A DNA stretch of 64,000 bases, taken from contig JARDYH010000001.1 of NCBI GenBank assembly GCA_029215795.1, forward strand, positions 115,842,533 to 115,906,532. Reading direction: 5' to 3'. The position numbers were made by a program, and so were the translations under genes. This DNA is from Anniella stebbinsi (lineage: Eukaryota; Chordata; Lepidosauria; Squamata; Anniellidae). This document shows, in pieces, positions 57,642 through 64,000 of the stretch (positions are counted from its first letter, which is position 1; every line of letters begins with the position of its first letter). The notes under the pieces were generated by a model. The model saw only the letters and a list, made by a program, of their open reading frames with translations. It had not been told where the DNA came from and ran no database searches.

Positions 57642-59380
57642 AAATCAGGCAAAGCCAATTTCTGTGAGTGGAGCTGTTCTGTCCATGGAAGGCAGATCCT
57701 GAATCTAACCCATATAATGTAGAGACAGATGTTCATGATGGATAAAGACTTTAGTTACTGAAGTAAAACTACAATTTCAGACACAAACAATTTCAGAAAC
57801 AGAAATTCTGTACATGGTTTCCACTTTGATTTCAATTGGATTAAAATGAATTCATCTGGAACAGCTCTATCAATATACGATATAAAGTATTATCTTTAAT
57901 AAAGTTTGATATTTTATTGCACAAAATAGTTCCTATGACAATATTGTTAGGACTGGTAGCCTGCAGCCGGTGAATAGTTCTCAGTTGACAAAACAGGTAA
58001 AGCATTTCTACTCACTTTTGACCAACAAATTCCTTAGACCAAGGAGCCAAGCCAGGATCAGCAGCTTTATAGCACCAGATGGGGCCCTCCTGGCGTCTTC
58101 TGATTGTTACTGGGCTGGAGGTATAGAACCATTCCAGCTTAGGTGAAACCATCAGTTCCTGTTATTTGCAAACTACCAGGGTGGTAAGATACCCAAGACC
58201 TGCTACAAACGTTCCCAGTTTGAGACCCTAATGCAATTAGCTCTGTTAAGAGATTTTCTTTTATCAGATGTGCATTTATGAGATGTGTTTTTTGGTGTTG
58301 CTTTCTGGATTGTGCCTGAAATGCTTATGATACTTCTTTCAGTTTTTGAAATAACTAAAAAGAATATGCCAATGCAAAATACAAGCTTATTTTCCTTCTT
58401 TAGTATCATCATAATGCCATGGAACATGATGTGAAGACAAGCTATTTTAGAGCATTGGAACTACAGAGAATTACTAGCATATTTCAAAACCTTTTAAGGA
58501 AGCTGGAGGAGGTTTTTTTTTCTCTTTTCTATAGAATATTGTCTGGGTACTACTAATGTGTATATTTTTAGTACACAATCTTTTATGTAGTTCAGTTCCT
58601 AAGGGTGCAAAGAACTTGATCTCGATTAGCTCAGTAATCCTGCAAGGCAGGCCATATTATATCATGGGAAGAGGCTCATGGTTTGTCACCAACCTGAAAT
58701 TTTAAAAAACTGAACATGACTGTAATGGAATCTTCCTATCAATGTATAAAACCATAAATCTGAATTTAACAAAATATTCCTCATACCCTTAGCATTCATA
58801 CATTTAAAGTGTTGGTGCTAATACTAGATAATATGCATATAACTGATTCATACAGTAATATATGGAAGATATATTACAGATATACATATGTATCAGGATA
58901 CACTTTTACTTTTATGAATATCTCCTTCGTTCTGTTAATCCAAGGGTTTTTTTCTCAATATATATCCCCAAATCCATTCTTCTTTTTCTGGATGGCTAAA
59001 CATTTTCAATGTAAGTATCAGGTGCCAGAAGAAGGCACCCACTATTCTGACCATATTGTTTCTTCAGCTGAGGATTGTATTGTTTTAAAGAAGCAGTTGA
59101 GGAAAAACATTGCAATTTGTTCTCAAGGACATTTTTCCTATGTGTTTAATTAAGTGCATATCCATCTTTTGTCTTACTGCCTCTATCAGCTTGAAAGCAT
59201 AAAAAGCTAGTCATGGATTATCCAGAACTGCACAACTATCTGCTGAGATACAGGCTTTTGTCTAAAGTTTGCTTTATGGTTTTGCTCCTTATTCCTTTGC
59301 ACACTCTCTCTTTCTCTCTTTTTCTTCCTCCCTGCGTTTATTACTAACTTCAAGCCCTGTCTCTTACTCATGGACTGTAG

Positions 59381-59551
59381 CGCTTAAAGACTGAGCTGAA
59401 TGATATGCGTCCAAAGGTGGACTCTGTCCGTGACCAGGCAGTAGACTTGATGACAAACCGTGGAGATTACTGCAAGAAAGTAATAGAGCCTAAACTGACA
59501 GAGCTCAACCAACGATTTGCAGCCATTTCAGAAAGAATTAAAAGTGAAAAG
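59381..59551 (+). CDS. DMD: DMD exon 37 (spectrin repeat 13, helices B-C)
   Basis: This 171-bp exon encodes 57 residues, RLKTELNDMRPKVDSVRDQ to ISERIKSEK. The length equals human exon 37 (codons about 1719-1775). It completes repeat 13; LNQRFAAISERIK is helix C, with Phe in the usual Trp place as in mammals. The acceptor is tggactgtag, with a modest pyrimidine tract after a CT-rich stretch at 59304-59340; the donor is AAG/gtagga. Phase 0 at both ends. Confidence 0.97.
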
Positions 59552-60380
59552 GTAGGAAGAAATGCTCCTGTATGGAGCTACATATACATGCTAAATAAAA
59601 TGTAATAAAGTGGGTATGTTTTTTGATGAGGCATTTTCCAAAATAGAAATATGTATGAACAAAGAAAAAAGGGGATGGGAGAAGCCACAGCATTAAAACT
59701 GAAATATAGAGGGGGCTGTACATGTGCATATGAAAGTAATATTTATACTGTCACTTTTCCAGAAGCAAATCACTTATTATTATTATTATTATTGCATTTG
59801 CTAGGTCATAAATAAAAAATAAACCTACCTAGAAACAAAGAAAGAAACAAAGAATATCTGTAACACTGGAAGGCATGCTGCTATTCCAAAAGAAAGGATA
59901 TACGAAGAAGCTTGCACATGGCTATCCTAACCAGCATGTCATTTTAATGCAAATCCACCCTGGTGTTTATGTGAAGGAACCTATTTGTTAGTTTCATGTT
60001 GATCTGTTTGCTATGTCATGAGATTAACAAATTACAAATGAACAAGGGTATTCTAAAGAGATAAATGTTTGTGGGAACACTGTCCTGCTGATTACAAATC
60101 CCATATCACCACAGAAAAACATTAGAATGGGGAATGACTTTTGAGTAATTCAGTCAATAACCTGTTTATGTTATCTACTCATTGATGTACACAGACAAAT
60201 TTAATGCTAAACACAGAGCACAGTTCTAATGTAGTTTTTTTAAAAAAAAGTCAGGGTCATTTCACACATTATGTAGAACAAACATAACTCTGGCATGGAA
60301 TCAGACTACTAATGTCAGGTTTCCTGACTAATGTACCTGTATGATACATGCTTGTATCTAAATGTTATGTTTTACAATAA

Positions 60381-60474
60381 GGCTGCAATTCTATGCCCAC
60401 TTACCTTGGAGTAAGCCCCCACTGAATTCAAACTGAGAATTTTTTTGAAGTAGACACGTATAGGATTACACTGT
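60381..60474. mobile_element. Miniature element with ggctgcaattctatgc ends
   Basis: ggctgcaattctatgcccac on the left and tataggattacactgt on the right are imperfect inverted copies. Inside are ttggagtaagcccccactg and tgaagtagacacg. It is related to the copy at 11782-11886. TAA is on the left and TTA on the right, so the target duplication is not a clear direct match. Confidence 0.5.
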
Positions 60475-61503
60475 TAGTCACAAAGATGTTGTTGTGCATA
60501 TATCTAAAATATAATGTGTAAAGGGCCCCTTAATTTGTAGCTTTCTGTTTCTTCATCAAACAAACCCTTTGTCACACCACACCAGCTTTACTGGTTTGTA
60601 TCTTGTATAGAGATTAGCAAAATACAATTTAGGCCACTAGATGTATATGAAAGGGGAAATATTGCATTCCTTCCCACTTTTCAAAAATGATCAATATATT
60701 GTAGTTTTCTAGGTCTAAATAAAGTACTAGAGCTTTAATTACATCCTCAGAGATGGCCTTACCACCAGGCAAAATGGTGGCTGCCAGAGGTGACAAATTA
60801 TATATGTATTAAAGGGTAGCAAATTCTGTTATTTAAAATAGTTATATGGACTATGAATGTGAAGTGGATTTTCTGTCTCAGGTACCAAAGTCTTCGTTTA
60901 GCCTTGAAAACCCTTTTTGCTTAAGCTGATAACGACCACAGACACATTCACTTGATATCATAGATCTAGCTTATTTTTTTTTCTTATTTTTTTCCTTCAC
61001 TTGATCTCAGTCATATCTGGATGTAATCTGAACTAGGCTTCCTTCAACCAAGCTTTTCTTTGAAAATTGAAAATAAAACACTGGGTAGAATTTATTTATC
61101 AAGGAGTCACAGTTACTGCTTGGTGAAGTTTTATTTGCATTATGTAGTGTTTAAACATGACTAAGATTGTGGCCTTATTATGGCAGAGATCAATATTGTT
61201 TTTGAAAACCAACAAAACATAGCAATTTCAGTGTGTATAAGGGTTTGCTAAGACTCTGGACAGACCTAGACTGGCATGAGCAGCAGTAAGCCCTGCCAAA
61301 GATCCAGAGCCATGGCATTTGACTGAATGTACCATATGCTGGCACTAAACCTGCATCCTAGTTTAAGAATTGTACTAAAGAACAGCAAAGCTCTCCCTTT
61401 TTCGTTACATCAGCATTTTAAGGACATTTACTTAACAATTGGCTCTGCTGGTTGTTTGGCCCTATCCTTCACAAAACCACTGAATCAGGGCTTGTGTGTG
61501 TAT

Positions 61504-61534
61504 AAATAATAATAATAATAATAATAATAATAAT
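61504..61534. repeat. (TAA)n array left of the R4-like element
   Basis: About ten TAA units end at the left edge of the R4/Dong-like sequence. Confidence 0.95.
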
Positions 61535-61547
61535 CACCGAAGAACTG

Positions 61548-62270
61548 ATGACAGACATGAAAATGGAATTTGGGATAGGAAAATGCAAGATGCTACACAT
61601 AGAAAGAGAAAAATGGAAAGAAGAAGCAACATCAGAAACACTAAATAACGAAATATTAGATAACATGGAAGAAAATGAAACATACAAATATCTAGGATTC
61701 CAACAAAACACAAAAATCAATCACTCTACAGTGAAAACTCAACTAAGAATGCAATATAAAACTTGCCTGTCACAAATCCTAAAATCTAAACTCAACTCAA
61801 AAAACATTTTCAAAGCCATCAACACCTACGCAATACCCATCCTCACATGCTCATTCGGAATCATACACTGGTCACACACTGAACTTGAAGAAATAAACAG
61901 ACTCAATCGCACCAAACTCACAAAACACTACATGCTCCATCCCAACTCATGCATTGAAAGAATAACAATCAGCAGGAAAGGAGGAAGAGGTCTGCTGGAC
62001 ATTAACAGGATTCATGCTAAACAGATAAAATCACTCAGAGAATTCTTCCACACTAAAAACACCCCCATTCATAAAGCCATAGTAAAAGCAGATAAAAACT
62101 ACACCCCACTCAACCTAACACTACAAAACGAAGATCAGACACAACCACTTACACTCGCAGAGAAAAAAGAAAAATGGGCACAAAAAGCACTCCATGGGAA
62201 GCACTACAACTTAATACAGAACCCAAGAAATAAACAAAGAACAATCGTACGAATGGCTCAGGAAGGGTGA
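61548..62270 (+). pseudogene. R4-type ORF remnant: end of reverse transcriptase and thumb/linker
   Basis: This 240-codon frame reads MEFGIGKCKMLHIER, then ETYKYLGFQQNTKINHS, ILKSKLNSKNIFKAINTYAI, IIHWSHTELEEINRLNRTKL, MLHPNSCIERITISRKGGRG and LAEKKEKWAQKALHGKH. The IGKC.ML and KYLG words and the long linker rich in Lys and Asn match R4/Dong-type proteins as I know them. It ends at a stop caused by a one-base frame change near 62245-62270; the neighbouring frame goes on with EWLRKGELFPETEGF. It starts after the catalytic part of the reverse transcriptase. Confidence 0.8.
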
Positions 62271-62271
62271 G

Positions 62272-62463
62272 CTATTTCCAGAAACCGAAGGATTCCTAAT
62301 AGCTATACAGGATCAAGCTATAGCAACCAAGAACTACCAAAAATACATCATAAAAGATAACAGTGTAACAACAGACCTATGCAGAAAATGCCATCAGTTC
62401 CAAGAAACAATAGACCATATAACAGGAGGATATAAAATTCTGGCAGGAATAGACTATATGAAA
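62272..62463 (+). pseudogene. R4-type ORF remnant: zinc-knuckle region, one Cys lost
   Basis: In the frame shifted from the previous block the sequence reads GELFPETEGFLIAIQDQA, YQKYIIKDNS, then TDLCRKCHQFQETIDHITGG and YKILAGIDYM. R4-type proteins have C..C, then H, then C before the LA(G) word; here the last Cys position is Tyr (tat, one transition from tgt). The reading stops at the insertion of the foldback element. Confidence 0.7.
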
Positions 62464-63175
62464 TAGGGATGTGTATCGTATTGGGTCCGATGTACGATAA
62501 CGAACCAATAAGGTCGTTATCAGACATCTGATGACCGATAACGATAATTTCCTTAGGTGGCACTATCTGATCGGATCCGATATCCATATGTCCGATAACT
62601 AGTGGACATATCAGATTTTCGGACCATCATTTCTGGCTTGCATTGGGGGAAAGAAAGCTTTTTCCCAATGCAAGTCTATGGGGAAAAACACTGGGCCGGC
62701 ACTCCCTCCCTCCCCCCACTTGTGCTCCCTCCCCCAACTCGCACTCCTTACCTGCCGCCGCTGGTCTGTACTACTGTGAAATAGACTTCGGCCTATTCCT
62801 CAGTAGAGAGACGCGCCGAGAGATGACGTCATCACTTGGCTCGTCTCTGTACTGAGGAACAGGCCGGAAAATCTGTTTAGCAGTACTACGGACCGGCGGC
62901 GGCGGCAGGTGAGGAGTGCAAGGGGGGGGAGGGAGCACGAGTGGGGGGAGGGAGGGAGTGCCAACCCAGTGTTTTTCCCCATAGGCTTGCATTGGGGAAA
63001 AGCTTTCTTTCCCCCAATGCAAGCCTATGGGCAAAACACCTGAAATGGTGGTCCATAATCAGAACAGAACTTCCGATATTTATCGGATATCGGATTTGAT
63101 CAAATCCGGGTACCCCCCGATATGATATCGGAAATTCCGATCCAATTCCAGTATTTCTGGCTGTGCACATCCCTA
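62464..63175. mobile_element. Foldback hAT-like element, 712 bp, 8-bp target duplication
   Basis: The ends TAGGGATGTG and CACATCCCTA are exact inverted repeats. atatgaaa (62456-62463) and atatggac (63176-63183) agree at 6 of 8; removal of the insert and one copy restores the host R4 frame across the junction. Most of the element is a long imperfect palindrome: ggaccatcatttc / gaaatggtggtcc, cttgcattgggg / ccccaatgcaag, accgc.ggcgg, cctcagtagaga / tctctgtactgagg. It has no transposase. Many CpG; the overlapping Pro/Leu-rich frames are chance products of the palindrome. Confidence 0.85.
62822..62833. promoter_or_regulatory. Perfect 12-bp palindrome with CRE core TGACGTCA
   Basis: gatgacgtcatc lies within about 10 bp of the exact middle of the foldback element. 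TGACGTCA is the consensus cAMP-response element bound by CREB/ATF proteins. Whether it is bound here is unknown; in this position it may only be the palindrome's turn. Confidence 0.5.
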
Positions 63176-63674
63176 ATATGGACAGACAAAATACAGCTGC
63201 AAAAATAATTCACCAACAACTGGCCATCAAATTCAAGTTTATCAAACAACCTACACCATACTATACATATTCACCCGAAACAATCCTGGAAAATGCAGAT
63301 CATAAATATACTGGGACAGAACAATTCATATGGACAAGACAATACCTTGCAACCGACCAGACATAATGTTCATAGACAAAAAAGAAAAATACACATTCCT
63401 CATCGACATCACAATACCAAATGACAAAAATGTTGCTGAAAAGGAAGAAGAAAAGAGAGACAAATATACACTGCTGGACATGGAAGTCAAAGAACTATGG
63501 CAACAGAAAAAGGTCACAATTATCCCATTAGTCACATCAGTCACTGGCATCACATCAAAAAAATATACAGAAAACCTCCAGAAACTGGGCCTACAGAATA
63601 CATCGACACCAACATCCAGAAAGCAGTCATAATTAAAGCATGCTCAATCGGCAGGAAATTCCTGAATAAATAAA
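63176..63674 (+). pseudogene. R4-type ORF remnant: restriction-like endonuclease domain
   Basis: After the foldback element the frame continues MDRQNTAAKIIHQQLAIKFK and YYTYSPETILENADHK, shifts frame near 63305, then reads HMDKTIPCNRPDIMFIDKK and YTFLIDITIPNDKNVAEKEE (RPD...ID is the catalytic core layout of this endonuclease family), KVTIIPLVTSVTGITSKKY, and after a further frame change near 63600 IQKAVIIKACSIGRKFLNK and a stop at about 63674. At least two frame breaks make it non-functional. Confidence 0.8.
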
Positions 63675-63738
63675 AGACAGCATGACTTGGCAAAGTCTGT
63701 CACGTCCGTCTAGAAAAACCACCACGAGCGAGAAAGAG

Positions 63739-63740
<2 letters not shown>

Positions 63741-63780
<40 letters not shown>
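63741..63780. repeat. (TAA)n array right of the R4-like element
   Basis: About 13 TAA units follow the R4-like 3' end (gcgagaaagagat) directly. Confidence 0.95.
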
Positions 63781-63781
<1 letters not shown>

Positions 63782-63966
63782 GTGGTGTCTGGAGATTGAT
63801 TGATTATTTAGGAAGATCCTAACCAGTTCATAGATCTTATGACAACAGTATTTAAAAATGAAGGGTGCATGTTTGTATTGTTTTATATTCCTTTTCTCCC
63901 CTTGTTATTTAATATTAGGCTTGCATATTTGTCAGCACTGTTTTCATTGGGTTTTCTTGGGATAAG

Positions 63967-64000
63967 AATGTAAGAATCCTGCTGGATCAGTCCTAGAATG
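63967..64000 (+). repeat. Interspersed repeat, family A copy 4 (cut by window end)
   Basis: atgtaagaatcctgctggat followed by cagtcctag matches the start of copy 1 at 1908 (cataagaagagccatgctg). Confidence 0.55.

Larger units (their letters stand above)
53173..59380 (+). other. DMD: DMD intron 36
   Basis: 6208 bp, non-coding. It holds a short LINE tail (54318-54375), a CA repeat (54594-54630), a large hAT-like element (54733 to about 56090), repeat family A copy 3 (56701-56890), an inverted-repeat DNA element (56940-57465) and an AC repeat (57605-57637). 53180-54310, 56100-56690 and 57650-59370 have nothing I recognise. Confidence 0.85.
61536..63738 (+). mobile_element. R4/Dong-clade LINE, 5'-truncated, flanked by TAA repeats
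   Basis: This block carries the end of a reverse transcriptase, a worn zinc-knuckle region and a C-terminal restriction-like endonuclease, the layout of R2/R4-type LINEs. It sits between TAA arrays at 61504-61534 and 63741-63780; Dong of silkworm is known from a TAA repeat. Without the nested foldback element and one copy of its 8-bp duplication it is about 1.48 kb. The frame is broken at least three times. R4-like elements are known in the lizard Anolis. Confidence 0.85.
1..64000 (+). other. DMD: Dystrophin gene, interior part (exons 25-37 with introns)
   Basis: The whole window lies inside one transcription unit read left to right. Thirteen exons match dystrophin exons 25 to 37 in order, length, phase and protein sequence. 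Dystrophin is the rod-shaped protein under the muscle membrane that links F-actin to the dystroglycan complex; this part encodes spectrin-like triple-helix repeats of its central rod. Every exon here is a multiple of three and in phase 0, and all splice sites are GT/AG. From exon 25 to exon 37 the gene spans about 56.6 kb. The paralogue utrophin is less likely because exon lengths and wording such as RSAVEGMP and LFQKPANFEQRL are those of dystrophin. Confidence 0.97.
59552..64000 (+). other. DMD: DMD intron 37 (5' part)
   Basis: Non-coding to the window end. It holds a short TTA repeat (59773-59793), a miniature element (60381-60474), a TAA repeat, an R4/Dong-like LINE with a foldback hAT-like insert (61536-63738), the second TAA repeat and the start of repeat family A copy 4. 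59800-60370 and 60480-61500 hold nothing I recognise. Confidence 0.85.

Noticed and set aside
62602..63170. Overlapping Pro/Leu-rich frames in the foldback element
   Set aside because: Both arms of the palindrome give mirror frames; there is no transposase or other domain.
1..64000. CRISPR array, bacterial operon, or second host gene in an intron
   Set aside because: No regular direct repeats with unique spacers, no bacterial gene layout, and no multi-exon or single-exon frame other than dystrophin and transposon remnants.

Overview
The window is an interior stretch of the dystrophin gene (DMD) of a vertebrate, read on the + strand. Thirteen exons are visible. Their lengths in order (156, 171, 183, 135, 150, 162, 111, 174, 156, 171, 180, 129, 171 bp) equal the known lengths of human DMD exons 25 to 37, and the translations are clearly the same spectrin-repeat protein. 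All exons are intact, have GT/AG splice sites, and start and end in phase 0. Together they give 2049 bp, or 683 codons: the second half of spectrin repeat 7 through repeat 13 of the central rod, including the start of the rod's basic actin-binding stretch. Both gene ends, all promoters seen in other species and the flanking genes lie outside, except that the retinal Dp260 start would be expected in intron 29; I could not locate it.

The repeats point to a squamate reptile, most likely a lizard. I infer this from the mix of L2-like, CR1 and R4/Dong-type LINEs, many hAT-like miniature elements, tRNA-derived SINEs, solo LTRs and abundant microsatellites, plus dystrophin exons that are close to but distinct from mammalian ones. 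No species can be named from the sequence alone.

Layout: intron 24 (partial) 1-2901; exon 25 2902-3057; exon 26 4357-4527; exon 27 8616-8798; exon 28 10948-11082; exon 29 12470-12619; exon 30 20098-20259; exon 31 29927-30037; exon 32 32632-32805; exon 33 32933-33088 (after an intron of only 127 bp); exon 34 39505-39675; exon 35 48171-48350; exon 36 53044-53172; exon 37 59381-59551; intron 37 (partial) to 64000.

The introns hold the unusual content. Intron 37 has an R4/Dong-clade retrotransposon flanked on both sides by TAA repeats, the target class reported for Dong, and it is split by a 712-bp foldback hAT-like element with an 8-bp target duplication. Intron 30 has an L2-like reverse transcriptase open for 616 codons but with altered active-site motifs. 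Four solo LTRs carry exact 5-bp target duplications (5239-6000, 16316-17417, 34774-35297, 50237-50845), two of them nested inside other elements. Further hAT-like miniature elements keep 8-bp target duplications, and an L2 copy with an exact 15-bp duplication splits an older repeat. These nestings give a relative order of insertion. Apart from dystrophin I see no host gene, no RNA gene and no CRISPR array.
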